A stretch of DNA of 64,000 nt from Paenibacillus curdlanolyticus YK9 (GCF_000179615.1 NZ_AEDD01000006.1:246455-310454); one strand, 5' to 3'. Counted from the stretch's first letter, positions 45,341-55,050 are shown. Notes: generated from the letters alone by a model not told the origin. Numbers and translations are program-made.

Positions 45341-46882
45341 CTAATCCTCCAGCCCGAACTTGCGCCGATATTCCGTCGCGCTAATGCCTTCGAGCTCGCG
45401 AAATACGCGATTGAATTGCTTCACATTCTCGAAGCCTACCTGTTCGCCGATCTCATAAACTTTGGCGCCTGTCGCTTGCAGCAGCTCTTTCGCTTTGGCG
45501 ATCCGCAGCTTTTTCAAATAAACAACGAAGCTTTCGCCTGTATATGCCTTGAACGTTTCGCTAAAATACGAATAGTTCAGCGAGACATAGTTCGATACCA
45601 TCGCCATGTTCAAATCAGCTGCATAATTGGCATCCATATACTCGACAGCCTTACGCATCTCCTTATGCGCCAAATGAGCCGATTTCACATTGCGGATATA
45701 ATCGTCCAGCTTAAAGACGAAAGCATCAACCGCCCGCGCATAATCCGCTACCGTCTCGAATCGGAACGGATCGCCCGCGCGCCGATACATGCGAATGATT
45801 TCGACCGATTCTTCGCCGTACTGACGGAAAGCCTCGTCAAACACCCGTTCATTCAGCAATCGGCTTACGTTCTCGATGTATCCAATATCGAACCGCGAGA
45901 CCCGCTTGCGGTCGAACAGCTCCTCGAGCAGCTGCTTCATTTCCGCTTCCCGGCCCGTTCCCAGCATATTTGCTAGCTTGCGCACAGTCTCCGTAGGAGC
46001 CTCGAACGTATGCTCCAGCCGCTTGGCCTCCTCATATTTGATAACCCCCGGCTGAGCTTGAAGCAGCCGATGCTTGAGGGCATGCTTCGCTTCCGCATAG
46101 GCAGACGGCAGTTGGCCCAATCGCGTTGCTTGTGCGCTAATGCCCACCGACAACGCTTTTCCGCCAGGCTTGCCTGACCACTCCTGCATAATGCGTGAGA
46201 TCTGTTCCTCCTGCTTCAGCAAGAGCGCGAAATGTCCGTCTTTATCTACGACGCCGCAAGCGCCCCCCTCATGGACATGCTCCGATAAAGCCTGTTCCAG
46301 CCCATTCCATGTAAACCCATCATCCGCCACACGAAAAACAGCAACCGTAAACCCATTCTCGAAGACGGCCAGCCCGTTCTCCCGGCATCGACGATCGATC
46401 TCTTCCTCTTCCAAGTCGCCAGACATAAGGAGATAACCCAGCTGGGCCGAGCGAAGCTCCGCACTTAATCGCTCTACGGCATGCAGTTGACCATCGATCT
46501 GTTCCTTCCGCATTCTTCCTTGCTCCGCGCGCTCTACCGCTTGAAACAGCTCATCCCGCACGATCGGCTTCAGCAAATATTCATTAACGCCATATCGAAT
46601 CGCTTCCTTCGCATAGTGAAAGTCATCGAATCCGCTCAAAATAATCGTCTCGGGCTTGCTGTCCAGCTTATCAGCCCTGCGTATCAGCTCCAAACCATCG
46701 ATGCCGGGCATCCGGATGTCCGTAATCATAATATCAATCACTGCTGCTTCAATCGCCTCTAAAGCCTCCGTTCCGTCCGTAGCAAACAATAGCTCAAAGC
46801 GGTCCGGGAATTGCCGCTCCAGCATCGCCTTCAAACCAAGACGAATATTTCGCTCGTCATCGACAATTAACAATTTTCGCAT
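45341..46882 (-). CDS. YesN-type response regulator with AraC domain
   Basis: 513 residues. The receiver (1-120) has DDERNIRLGLK, phospho-acceptor Asp in IMITDIRMPGIDG and Lys in LLKPI. A middle region of about 270 residues is typical of YesN proteins. The C-terminal AraC DNA-binding domain (about 410-510) includes LKKLRIAKAKELLQATGAKVYEIGEQVGFEN. Such regulators switch on the adjacent sugar ABC transporter in response to the partner kinase. The stop is followed by the 51-base repeat array. Confidence 0.9.
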   Translation of the reverse strand: MRKLLIVDDERNIRLGLKAMLERQFPDRFELLFATDGTEALEAIEAAVIDIMITDIRMPGIDGLELIRRADKLDSKPETIILSGFDDFHYAKEAIRYGVNEYLLKPIVRDELFQAVERAEQGRMRKEQIDGQLHAVERLSAELRSAQLGYLLMSGDLEEEEIDRRCRENGLAVFENGFTVAVFRVADDGFTWNGLEQALSEHVHEGGACGVVDKDGHFALLLKQEEQISRIMQEWSGKPGGKALSVGISAQATRLGQLPSAYAEAKHALKHRLLQAQPGVIKYEEAKRLEHTFEAPTETVRKLANMLGTGREAEMKQLLEELFDRKRVSRFDIGYIENVSRLLNERVFDEAFRQYGEESVEIIRMYRRAGDPFRFETVADYARAVDAFVFKLDDYIRNVKSAHLAHKEMRKAVEYMDANYAADLNMAMVSNYVSLNYSYFSETFKAYTGESFVVYLKKLRIAKAKELLQATGAKVYEIGEQVGFENVKQFNRVFRELEGISATEYRRKFGLED

Positions 46883-46947
46883 CCACGCTTCGCCTCCATG
46901 TCAACTTTACCATCTTGTAAACAGCATGTTCGATCTCTTCTTAGAAG

Positions 46948-48939
46948 CTACGAATTGCGCTGAGAGAGCGGAATTGTCATCGTGACGCGCGTGAAAGCAC
47001 CCTCTGCGCTTTCTACCCGTAATCCATAGCCTTTGCCATAATGGAGTGAGATTCGTTGCTGGACGTTCAGCAAGCCAATTCCTCCCGTATCGCCCATCGC
47101 CACGCCAGCGGCTAAGCTGCCCGCAGCCGTTACGATTGGCCCGACCGGCTGCTTCCCCCCGCTCTTGCCTGCCTCCGCAGCATCATTGCTAGGTATTGCG
47201 CTCATGCCGTCCATCCCCCGCAGCTTCCAGTTCAGCTTCTCCAGCCGCTCCGCATGCATGCCGATGCCATTATCCGTAATAACAATTTCAAGCTTATCGT
47301 CAAGCTCCACTAATGTAATATCAATGACGAGCTGGCGCGTAACCTCTCGTGGAAATTGGGAGCCATGCTTGATCGCGTTTTCAATAATCGGCTGCAGCGA
47401 CATCTTGAGCACTTCATGGCTGAACCAGACGGCATCGATATCGGTCGTCAGTGCCATGCGCTCCTCGTACCGAATATTCATAATCGCAATGTAGTTGTGA
47501 ATATGATTAATCTCTTCCCGCAGGCTCACATAATCGCTCGTCCATCGCAGGCTGTATCGCATGAGGCCGCCTAACGACGTGAGCGCATCCGAAATATCCC
47601 GTTGATCCTCGATCTCAGCCATCATCTTTATATTTTCAAGCGTATTGTATAAAAAATGAGAATCAATCTGATTTTTAAGCGTGCGAAGCTCCGCTTCTTG
47701 CGTAGCCGCCTGCTTCATCACCGCATCAGCTATGAGCTCATTGATTTTTTTAACCATTTTGCGGAAGTGATGCGCCAGCTCGCCAACCTCCCCGCCCCCT
47801 CTGATCGTCAGGTCAATGTGGAAGTCGCCTTGCCGCACGCGTTTCATCGATTCCGTTAATTGATGAAGCTTTTTCAAAATAATGCCATTCAAAAAATAAG
47901 TCGCCACCGATACGGCTGCGAACAAAATAATAAAAGCCGCGATAATTTGGTTCCGCGTATGCTTAACATCCTTAAAAATCGCCTCAAGCGGTGACAAATT
48001 GACGAGATACGCATCAATTTTCTCTACATATTCATAGGCAGCCAGATAGTCGCGGCCGTCCAGTGTAAATTGGAAGCTGAAAGCTTCCGCCCCCTTAGCA
48101 TCCAACTCCGGCATCAGACCGCCAGCCGGCAGCCGCTCGGCAAGCTGAGATTGCAGCTTTCCGACCGAGAACTGCTGTGGGAAGGCATTTTTCTCATAGA
48201 ACAATCGGCCTTCATTATCTAGCACAACCATGCGTGATTGCCCGGGATCTTGGCTATTGTAAACATTCGGAAAAAAGTTTTCCAGCAGCATATCAATCTC
48301 CATTATGCCTACATGCTTGCCGGCCGGGTACTCAATTTCGCGAAGCAGTGCAATTTTCGGTACGCTTTCGACGCCTGTCGATTCCGTCGATTGAAGCGGC
48401 TCCTTATCGATGCGTTCGAACGCCCAGAGTTCCTTGCCGTTGAGCTGGTTGACCTGCTCGTACCATTTTTCCTTCCATATCCGATTTTCCTTCAAAATGA
48501 CCGGCCACAGCTCCGTCACGTTTTGATTATCGGTATAAATCCGAATATGCGCCAAATTCGGGTTGTTGAACTGCAGCCGGATAATGTTCGAGATCGCATT
48601 ATCCTTCAGATCGATAAGCTCGCTCGTATTCGCCTCTCCCGTGCGCTGGAGGTAATAGAGCACATCTTTGTCGGAGATGGACAGCTGCGCTGCGCGCTCC
48701 ATCGTTTCGACGTTGTTTTGTACATTGATCGTCTCGATATTTAGTGCGCCTCTAAGCTTTATTTCCTCATCCTGCAAGTCGTTGTCTGCCAGCTGATTAA
48801 ACATGTAGACCGATACGATAATGCCCGGAATGAACAAAATGAGCAGGTAGGCGGAGAACAGCCGCAGCTGCAATGACATTTGCTCCATCCGGAACCTTAC
48901 CCGCTGCAGCAAATGATTTAATCTTGCCCGCATCCGCAT
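46948..48939 (-). CDS. YesM-type sensor histidine kinase
   Basis: 663 residues from ATG 48939 (GGAGGAG upstream). One N-terminal membrane helix (YLLILFIPGIIVSVYMF), a large extracytoplasmic Cache-like sensor (about 45-300), a second helix (IAAFIILFAAVSVATYF), HAMP, then a His_kinase domain with the phospho-acceptor in QIDSHFLYNTLENI and an ATPase domain (ENAIKHG, TDNGIGMH). Pairs with the AraC-type regulator 65 bases downstream. It likely senses an extracellular sugar or envelope signal. Confidence 0.9.
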   Translation of the reverse strand: MRMRARLNHLLQRVRFRMEQMSLQLRLFSAYLLILFIPGIIVSVYMFNQLADNDLQDEEIKLRGALNIETINVQNNVETMERAAQLSISDKDVLYYLQRTGEANTSELIDLKDNAISNIIRLQFNNPNLAHIRIYTDNQNVTELWPVILKENRIWKEKWYEQVNQLNGKELWAFERIDKEPLQSTESTGVESVPKIALLREIEYPAGKHVGIMEIDMLLENFFPNVYNSQDPGQSRMVVLDNEGRLFYEKNAFPQQFSVGKLQSQLAERLPAGGLMPELDAKGAEAFSFQFTLDGRDYLAAYEYVEKIDAYLVNLSPLEAIFKDVKHTRNQIIAAFIILFAAVSVATYFLNGIILKKLHQLTESMKRVRQGDFHIDLTIRGGGEVGELAHHFRKMVKKINELIADAVMKQAATQEAELRTLKNQIDSHFLYNTLENIKMMAEIEDQRDISDALTSLGGLMRYSLRWTSDYVSLREEINHIHNYIAIMNIRYEERMALTTDIDAVWFSHEVLKMSLQPIIENAIKHGSQFPREVTRQLVIDITLVELDDKLEIVITDNGIGMHAERLEKLNWKLRGMDGMSAIPSNDAAEAGKSGGKQPVGPIVTAAGSLAAGVAMGDTGGIGLLNVQQRISLHYGKGYGLRVESAEGAFTRVTMTIPLSQRNS

Positions 48940-48990
48940 TTCACCTGCTCCTCCTGCCACAGCACAATGTCATTTTTTGTTTTATTATAA

Positions 48991-49028
48991 CTCGAAAAAC
49001 CCGACAGAATCGGGTTTTTCGAATTTTT
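48991..49028 (-). terminator. Terminator after the solute-binding protein gene
   Basis: CGAAAAACCCGA and TCGGGTTTTTCG pair perfectly around a five-base loop. It separates the transporter genes from the kinase/regulator pair; read-through would still link them. Confidence 0.85.
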
Positions 49029-49066
49029 GATATGAGAGAGGGATAAAAGCTTTTAATTATACGATC

Positions 49067-50746
49067 TTACTTGAGGAATTCTGCAAGCTTCTTCACGTTC
49101 GATTCGAATGCCGATTGACGATATGCCTCTACTTTAGCGAAGCCAGCATCTTCACGTTTTTTCAGGAAGTCGTTGAAGATTTTGTCGAACTCCTCATCCG
49201 ATCCAGCAAGCAGCATCTTCGGCAGCGCTTTACCGAACAGGTGAGTAACCTTGTTCTGGATGATGCCTTCTTCGGAGTTGCCCGTCGGATTGATTTGGTC
49301 ATATTGCGAGAAGCTCTTCGTTTTGCCTTTTGTCCAATCTTCCAGCGATTTGAAAGGCTCTACCGTAGGCGGCGTCCATTTCAGCGCCATGTTGTTGTCC
49401 ATGAGCATCCAGAAGGTGAACGAGGAGCCATACTCCTTATCGAATGCAGAACGGTCCGTATCGAGCAGCTTTTTCACTTCCGGCTTGAATTGATCTTTGC
49501 CGTCAATCGTATCGTACGACACGCCTTTCTCGCCGAGGTACAGGTCTTTGTTGCCTTCTTCGCTAAGCAGGTAGCTCAGGAAGCGAATCGCTCTTGCTTT
49601 GTCTTTTACTTTTTTGGAGATGAGCGTTACCGTCCAACCCGAGATAGCAGGGCCTGCGAGCGTCGGAGCTTCCAGCTTGCTGTTAGCCGGGCCGTCTACA
49701 GCGATATAGATCGAGTTAGGATCTTTCGCGAACAGTGCGTTTTGCTGAGCAGCAAAGTCTGTACGTTGGTACAGCATTGCGAAGTAACGGCCTTGCGCGA
49801 TTTTCTCTTCCATTTGCGGACGTTTGTCTACGAAAATGTCTTTCGCCAGCAATCCATCTTGCGATGCCTGACGAAGCGTTTTGAGCCAAGAAACGTATTC
49901 TGGGTCCGTCGTACGGTCATACAGCTTGCCGTCTTTCTCCATTGGTACAGCTAAGAAGTTTTGAATGTAACCCTCGAGGGACATATTGCCCGTATCCGTG
50001 AATTCATGCAAGCCGAACGGAATCAACGGCTGGCCGTTCACGTCAGGGAACTTCTCTTTCGCCATCTTCAATGCGTTCAGGAAGCCTTCTGGCGTACGCA
50101 TGTCTGGGCTGCCGATTGCTTCATACATATCTTTGCGAACGACGAACGTTTGGTTCGACGTATATTCGCGCTGGTATTTCTCAAAGTCTTTAGGTGATGA
50201 GGATGCATTCGGATAGCCGTACACGTTGCCGTCAGGCTGCGTATACCATGAAAGTTTAGCTGGGTCAGCTACTTTCATGAAGTACGGATCATACTCTTCA
50301 GCAAGTTTGTTCAGCGGCTCTACGAGTCCGCCCTCGATCATTTGCTTTACGCCGTCCTCAGACCAGCCGAGCGTGATGAAATCTGGCATTTGGCCGGATG
50401 CAATCATCGTGTTCAGCTTCTCGTTCTCGTTACCCGCCGGAACGATGAAGTTGACGTTAACGCCTGTTTTCTTCGTAATATATTGCGACGTTTTATCGAC
50501 GCCCCATTTGTTCGGGAACCATGAGAAGTTCAAGTACCAATCAAACGTGATTGGGGACGTATCTAATTTCCAGCCCGGCTCATCCGGGTTTACTTTTGCC
50601 GTGTTGTCTGTCGTCGATGCTGTTGTTGGTTCTTTCGTGCTTTTCGCTGGATCGTCTTTTTTATCGCCGCCCGAACATCCCGAGAGGGTCAGTGCAACGA
50701 GTGCGCCAACGATTGCGATGCTAGTCCACTTACGTACTTTGACCAT
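49067..50746 (-). CDS. ABC transporter extracellular solute-binding lipoprotein (LipO-like)
   Basis: 559 residues from ATG 50746. A lipoprotein signal ends LTLSGCSGGD, followed by a Thr/Ser/Lys linker. The body is a type I solute-binding fold of the large LipO/YtcQ class (FDWYLNFSWFPNKWG, NTMIASGQMPDFITLGW, SQDGLLAKDIF). It captures a sugar or oligosaccharide outside the membrane for the two permeases encoded upstream. No ATPase is encoded nearby, so a shared MsmX-type ATPase is likely. It follows the permease genes, whereas it usually precedes them. Confidence 0.88.
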   Translation of the reverse strand: MVKVRKWTSIAIVGALVALTLSGCSGGDKKDDPAKSTKEPTTASTTDNTAKVNPDEPGWKLDTSPITFDWYLNFSWFPNKWGVDKTSQYITKKTGVNVNFIVPAGNENEKLNTMIASGQMPDFITLGWSEDGVKQMIEGGLVEPLNKLAEEYDPYFMKVADPAKLSWYTQPDGNVYGYPNASSSPKDFEKYQREYTSNQTFVVRKDMYEAIGSPDMRTPEGFLNALKMAKEKFPDVNGQPLIPFGLHEFTDTGNMSLEGYIQNFLAVPMEKDGKLYDRTTDPEYVSWLKTLRQASQDGLLAKDIFVDKRPQMEEKIAQGRYFAMLYQRTDFAAQQNALFAKDPNSIYIAVDGPANSKLEAPTLAGPAISGWTVTLISKKVKDKARAIRFLSYLLSEEGNKDLYLGEKGVSYDTIDGKDQFKPEVKKLLDTDRSAFDKEYGSSFTFWMLMDNNMALKWTPPTVEPFKSLEDWTKGKTKSFSQYDQINPTGNSEEGIIQNKVTHLFGKALPKMLLAGSDEEFDKIFNDFLKKREDAGFAKVEAYRQSAFESNVKKLAEFLK

Positions 50747-50873
50747 TCCATCTACCCCGCTTCTTCTTTGTATTGTATGAACAAGTCGCGCCAGATACAA
50801 GTCCTCGATTCCCCTGTCTGAGCATGACGAGTTTCAAACCTAACGCTAAAGGCCTGATCAAGACTGCTCTGGC

Positions 50874-51761
50874 TTAGCCTTTAACTGCGCCAATCATAAG
50901 TCCCTTCACAAAATATTTCTGGAGGAAAGGATACGCCACTACGATTGGCAGCGTCGTAACGACCATCGTTGCAAGCTTTACGGATTGCGATGTTACGCTC
51001 TTGCCAATGCCGCCCGGCATCGATGCAATCATCTGGCTTGAACTGGATTGGGCTACAACCCGGAATAAGTACGTCTGAATCGGCTGCAGATCCACATTAT
51101 TGATGTAGATGATGCCGGTAAAGAAGTCATTCCATTGATAAACCCCGTGGAATAATGCGATTGTTGCAAGCACAGGCAGCGATACCGGCAGCACAATTTT
51201 AACGAAAATCGATAAATCGCCAGCGCCGTCAATGCGCGCCGCTTCATCGAGCGCATCCGGAATGTCCCGGAAGAACGCCAAGAAGATGATAAGATCGAAG
51301 AAACTAAACATTGCTGGAATGATATAGACAAGGAAGCTATCCAGCATATGAAGATCCCGAATAAGCAAGAAGGTCGGGATAAGTCCGCCTGAGAAAAACA
51401 TCGTGATCGTTCCCACGTACATATAGAACTTCCGTCCTATCAATTCCCTGCGAGATAGCGCATAAGCAACCATCGCCGTGAACAGCACGTGCACGACCGT
51501 ACCGATCAGCGTCTTCGCAACCGTCACGCCCATCGCGGTCATAATGCCCGAGTTTTTGAACACCGCCTCGAAGCTTTCGATGCTGAACACCCGCGGCCAC
51601 CAGTAGATGCCGCCGCGCATCGCGTCTTGGCCTTCGTTAAATGCATTTACGAGGACGTACCAGATGGGATACAGCGTTACGAAGCAGATGAGCAGCATGC
51701 CCAATCCGTTCAACACATCGAACGTCGTCTCCCCGGCCGTCATACGGTTTCGTCTCCACAC
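50874..51761 (-). CDS. Carbohydrate ABC transporter permease, LplC-like
   Basis: 295 residues with six membrane helices and the inner-membrane permease EAA loop (DALDEAARIDGAGDLSIFVKIVLPVSLP) that contacts the ATPase. C-terminus KYFVKGLMIGAVKG is typical of LplC-type subunits. The start is a GTG at 51761 with GGTGG upstream. Second gene of the importer operon, 37 bases after the LplB-like gene. Confidence 0.92.
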   Translation of the reverse strand: MWRRNRMTAGETTFDVLNGLGMLLICFVTLYPIWYVLVNAFNEGQDAMRGGIYWWPRVFSIESFEAVFKNSGIMTAMGVTVAKTLIGTVVHVLFTAMVAYALSRRELIGRKFYMYVGTITMFFSGGLIPTFLLIRDLHMLDSFLVYIIPAMFSFFDLIIFLAFFRDIPDALDEAARIDGAGDLSIFVKIVLPVSLPVLATIALFHGVYQWNDFFTGIIYINNVDLQPIQTYLFRVVAQSSSSQMIASMPGGIGKSVTSQSVKLATMVVTTLPIVVAYPFLQKYFVKGLMIGAVKG

Positions 51762-51798
51762 GGTTAACCATCCACCTTCTCTATTGTCTCTTGTCGTA

Positions 51799-52770
51799 CT
51801 AGAACAACGAAGTTTTTGTCAGCTTTTTCGATACGCCGTTAGCAAGCAGAAGCAGGATCAGCGCAATAATCGATTTGATCAATCCGATTGCCGTCGAGTA
51901 CGAATAACGGCCTTGCTGGATACCCATTTGGTACACATAAATGTCAATTACGTTACTCGCGCTATCGTTTAACTGGTTGCGCAGAACGAGAATTTGGTCG
52001 AAGTTGGAATTGAGCACGCCGCTTACTGCGAGAACAAACAGAATCGCAATCGTACCTTTAATAGAAGGAAGCGTTACATACCACATTTTTTGCAGCCGGC
52101 CCGCGCCGTCAATCGTCGCCGCCTCATAGAGGTCAGGGGATACGCTGGCAATAGCAGCTAAGTAAATGATGGCCGACCAACCAAGCTCTTTCCAAATATC
52201 CGATGCAATGACGATGGACCAGAAGTACTTCGGCTCTGCCAAATAGGTAATTGGCTGATCAATGAGGTGAAGCCCCTTTAACACATCGTTGACGATGCCG
52301 ACATCCGCCAGCCAAGTCGCCATAATGCCGCCGAGGATAACCCATGACAAGAAGTGCGGCAGGTAAGAAATCGTCTGAACCGCTTTCTTGAATCGAATTG
52401 ACCGTATCTCATTAAGGAATAGCGCGAATAGGACAGGGAGCGGAAATCCGATGAACAGCTTGATCAAGCTGATGCCGAGCGTGTTGCGAATGACATTGCC
52501 TAGCTCATCATCCTCAAAGAATGCTTTAAAATGCTCCAGTCCCGCCCATGGCGCTTCCGTAATGGATTGTGTGATGACATAGTCCTTAAATGCGATGATA
52601 ATCCCGTACATCGGAATGTAATTAAAGATAATCATCCATGCGACGCCGAGCAGCACCATAATTTGCAGTGTCCGCTGTGCCATTAGCTTGCGCATCAGCT
52701 TGCGCCCTCGTCCAACCTGGACGACAGCGGAGCTTGCCGGACTCACATTGTTGATTGGGGTTTTCACCAT
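51799..52770 (-). CDS. Carbohydrate ABC transporter permease, LplB-like
   Basis: 323 residues with six membrane helices; EAA loop DLYEAATIDGAGRLQKMWYVTLPSIKG. The N-terminal region MAQRTLQIMVLLGVAWMIIFNYIPMYGIIIAFKDY is characteristic of LplB/YtcP-type subunits. First gene of the operon; GCGGAGG precedes the ATG and a cre-like operator lies just upstream. Confidence 0.92.
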   Translation of the reverse strand: MVKTPINNVSPASSAVVQVGRGRKLMRKLMAQRTLQIMVLLGVAWMIIFNYIPMYGIIIAFKDYVITQSITEAPWAGLEHFKAFFEDDELGNVIRNTLGISLIKLFIGFPLPVLFALFLNEIRSIRFKKAVQTISYLPHFLSWVILGGIMATWLADVGIVNDVLKGLHLIDQPITYLAEPKYFWSIVIASDIWKELGWSAIIYLAAIASVSPDLYEAATIDGAGRLQKMWYVTLPSIKGTIAILFVLAVSGVLNSNFDQILVLRNQLNDSASNVIDIYVYQMGIQQGRYSYSTAIGLIKSIIALILLLLANGVSKKLTKTSLF

Positions 52771-53030
52771 GCTAACCTCCGCTTTCGCTTTATCATTATT
52801 GTAAGCGCTTAATAACTTCTTACCTGATTGTATAGGTCGGGCCCCCTCAGAAACAGGCTTCGAATTTCGTAAAAGGTCTCAATATTTCGGAACTTACCTA
52901 TGTGCTTAGGCAAGAGGGTCCAGAAGCGACGTTATTCGGAGGCAAATAGCGAAATATCGACACATTGTGCAGGAACATTCTCCTGAGCCTCCATGACTCC
53001 AGATATAATTCGTCCAAGGCCTGCTCACGC
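52771..53030. other. Upstream region of the importer operon
   Basis: Contains the cre-like site, an AT-rich possible -10 element, and around 52906-52945 a single degenerate copy of the CTAACGGAC-family repeat (GGGTCCAGAAGCGACGTTATT). No gene seen. Confidence 0.4.
52799..52814 (-). promoter_or_regulatory. cre-like operator (CcpA catabolite repression)
   Basis: TGTAAGCGCTTAATA matches the catabolite-responsive element consensus TGWAAGCGYTWNCA nearly completely. It lies 29 bases before the first permease ATG, where bound CcpA would block transcription when a preferred sugar is present. Confidence 0.6.
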
Positions 53031-53069
53031 AAAAAAGCTGCTGGAGCGTTATGCTCCAGCAGCTTTTTT
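53031..53069. terminator. Bidirectional terminator after nitroreductase gene
   Basis: AAAAAAGCTGCTGGAGC and its exact complement flank a five-base loop, with T6 after the stem on both strands. It is 21 bases beyond the nitroreductase stop. Confidence 0.9.
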
Positions 53070-53090
53070 ATTAGATGGACAAAGTCTATG

Positions 53091-53663
53091 TTACCCTTCC
53101 AGCCATACCGTCTTCGAAGCGGCCGGCTGGCGTTTGCCGATCGGCGCCGTTAGATCAGGGTAACCAAGGTATACGAGTGCTACGAGTTTTTCATTCTCGC
53201 CTAGCCCGAATGCTTCATGCATGAGCGGATGATACATCGGATCCCCGCTGCGCCATACAGCCCCAAGCCCTAAAGCATGCGCAGTTAGCAGCAGATTTTG
53301 AACCGCGGTATGCGCCGCTGCCAGTTCCTCAATCGGCGTAACGCGCGGGCTATCGGAAGGCGTACAGACAACCGCGATAACGACCGGTGCCCGCAGTGCT
53401 TTGGCGCGCTCCTTCTCCAGCCGCTCCTCCAGCGCCTTTCCGTCCAAATCATGCAGGGACTCCGCCGTCACGCGGGCATAGCCTTCGCCAAGCGTCCGCC
53501 TGCCTTCGCCAGTCATGACAATAAACTTCCAAGGCTCTGTTCCATGGTGGTTCGGCGCCCAAGTCGCCGCCTCAATCAGTTGCTCAATTAGCGCCCGGTC
53601 AACCGGATCAGGCTTCACTTTGCCGATGCTCCGGCGCGTTCGGATTGCTTCTTCTAATAACAT
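53091..53663 (-). CDS. FMN-dependent nitroreductase family protein (YdjA-like)
   Basis: 190 residues. Nitroreductase fold with RTRRSIGKVKPD (FMN phosphate contact), ATWAPNHHGTEPWKFIVMTG and the late GLGAVWRSGD. YdjA-like members are compact, homodimeric FMN oxidoreductases using NAD(P)H. It lies 18 bases after the MarR gene, probably co-transcribed, which suggests a role in quinone or nitro-compound stress. Confidence 0.88.
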   Translation of the reverse strand: MLLEEAIRTRRSIGKVKPDPVDRALIEQLIEAATWAPNHHGTEPWKFIVMTGEGRRTLGEGYARVTAESLHDLDGKALEERLEKERAKALRAPVVIAVVCTPSDSPRVTPIEELAAAHTAVQNLLLTAHALGLGAVWRSGDPMYHPLMHEAFGLGENEKLVALVYLGYPDLTAPIGKRQPAASKTVWLEG

Positions 53664-53681
53664 GACTCGTTCCTCCCCGTA

Positions 53682-54110
53682 TTAGGACTCGAAATTATGG
53701 TCGATCCGCTTCATCCATAGCAGCATGAGCGCAACCTCTTCTTCCGAGAACTGCTGCCGAATTCGCTGCTCGCCCTCTTCGACTATGGCAAGCGCCTCCG
53801 TTTGCAGCGCTTCTCCGCTCTCGGTCAAATAGATTCGATTCACGCGCGTGTCGACCGTATCCGTCACTCGCCGGACTAAGCCCTTCTCCTCCAACCCTTT
53901 CAGAAGAAACGTAGTGGAGGCCGGCTGAATGCCGAGCACGCGGACGATCTGCTTCTGCGTAACGCCCTGCTCTTCCCATAACATCATCAGCACGCCGAGC
54001 TGCGAATTCGTAATGCCGAGCTTATCCAGCCGCTGATCGAGGAAATTGCAGACGTTTCGATAGTTGCGTTTCAACCAATAACCGAGCTTGGATACTAACA
54101 GCTGGTCCAT
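53682..54110 (-). CDS. MarR-family transcriptional regulator
   Basis: 142 residues from ATG 54110 (GAGTGAGG upstream; a TTG seven codons earlier is unlikely). Winged helix with NSQLGVLMMLWEEQGVTQKQIVRVLGIQPASTTFLLKGLEEKGLVRRV and the wing DTVDTRVNRIYLT. No cysteine in the N-terminal part, so an OhrR-type thiol switch is not evident. It likely controls itself, the nitroreductase and the AhpD-like gene via the inverted TTAGTTA sites at 54936 and 55029. Confidence 0.9.
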   Translation of the reverse strand: MDQLLVSKLGYWLKRNYRNVCNFLDQRLDKLGITNSQLGVLMMLWEEQGVTQKQIVRVLGIQPASTTFLLKGLEEKGLVRRVTDTVDTRVNRIYLTESGEALQTEALAIVEEGEQRIRQQFSEEEVALMLLWMKRIDHNFES

Positions 54111-54225
54111 CCGCCTCACTCTTTTCGCCAAAATCGTTTCCTTTATCGTACATCAGAAACCGATCAACGAAAAGGGCAGTGCCAAGGAGCGCTGTGAGGG
54201 GAACAAGCAAAGGGATCGCTTGCTG

Positions 54226-54912
54226 CTAAGCAGATGGCGTCGACGCCACCGGGCCTGCCGCATCATCGAACGCCTGCAGGGCATGAACACCATGAACTAA
54301 CACATAGCCCGCATTAACAGCTCCGCCGACTGCAACTCCTTCTGCAAGCTCTTCGCGTGTCCCTCCAAGCGATACAAATCTGCGCGTGTGCTGTCCGATG
54401 CTGTAAGCACAGCCTGCCACATGTGCAATGATAACGGCGATTAACGCTTTCGTCCTTGCATCGACCGCCCCGCTCGCCAATGCCTGCTCGGCAAACCGAT
54501 CAAAAGACTCGAACGCTTCCTCCGATAATCCCCTCAGCTCGTTAACGGCCTTAGCAGTTAAAGGCGGATACAACGCGTCCTCTCCCGAGCCTTGAAAAGC
54601 TGCCAACGCATTCGTGCCATGCAGCATGACCGCCTCTGCCTGAATAACGCTCGCCGCAACAATCGCTTCCGCAATTTCCTTCGAGGTCCCTTGCTCCGCT
54701 TTCAACTTGCCAACATGCACTTCAATGCAGTAAGGACATCCCGTCACATGCGCAACTGCTACGGCAATCAGCTCCTTCACCCGTGCCGACAGCACTCGGG
54801 GCTCGAAGGCCTGATCCATGAACCGATAATAGGTTTTGGCTGCTTCAGGCACGAGCTTTTGCAGCTCAGGCAGGCGGGCAAGATTCGAACGTTTGTATAG
54901 CGCATCCTTCAT
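54226..54912 (-). CDS. Two-domain carboxymuconolactone decarboxylase / AhpD-like protein
   Basis: 228 residues from ATG 54912 (GGAGGG 8 bases upstream). Two AhpD-type repeats. The first keeps the redox motif CPYCIEVHVG (two Cys plus His, about residue 60). The second has GCAYSIGQHTRR, where the second cysteine is replaced by serine. So only one peroxidase-like active site remains. Probable alkylhydroperoxidase or thiol oxidoreductase in stress defence, next to a MarR regulator and a nitroreductase. Confidence 0.85.
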   Translation of the reverse strand: MKDALYKRSNLARLPELQKLVPEAAKTYYRFMDQAFEPRVLSARVKELIAVAVAHVTGCPYCIEVHVGKLKAEQGTSKEIAEAIVAASVIQAEAVMLHGTNALAAFQGSGEDALYPPLTAKAVNELRGLSEEAFESFDRFAEQALASGAVDARTKALIAVIIAHVAGCAYSIGQHTRRFVSLGGTREELAEGVAVGGAVNAGYVLVHGVHALQAFDDAAGPVASTPSA

Positions 54913-54935
54913 TGACAAATCCCTCCATGTTTCAA

Positions 54936-54961
54936 GTTAGTTATTATGATATCTAACTAAA
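54936..54961. promoter_or_regulatory. Probable MarR operator over the AhpD-like gene promoter
   Basis: An inverted repeat with TTAGTTA arms (GTTAGTTAT and its partner TCTAACTAAA) covers the -10 element of the promoter at 54946-54974. Position and symmetry fit a repressor site. Confidence 0.55.
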
Positions 54962-54974
54962 CAGGACTCGTCAA
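54946..54974 (-). promoter_or_regulatory. Sigma-A promoter of the AhpD-like gene
   Basis: TTGACG, a 17-base spacer and TATCAT on the minus strand, 33 bases before the start codon. Confidence 0.7.
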
Positions 54975-55028
54975 TCCCAAATTATACGGGGATTTTTTGG
55001 CGATTAATTGCTATACACCCCCTATATT

Positions 55029-55050
55029 TAGTTAGATAATAAACTAAATA
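55029..55050. promoter_or_regulatory. Second copy of the TTAGTTA operator
   Basis: TTTAGTTAGATA...AACTAAA repeats the sequence of the site at 54936 in an otherwise unrelated stretch, 75 bases before the plus-strand gene at 55125. It suggests that the same regulator controls both divergent units. Confidence 0.5.
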
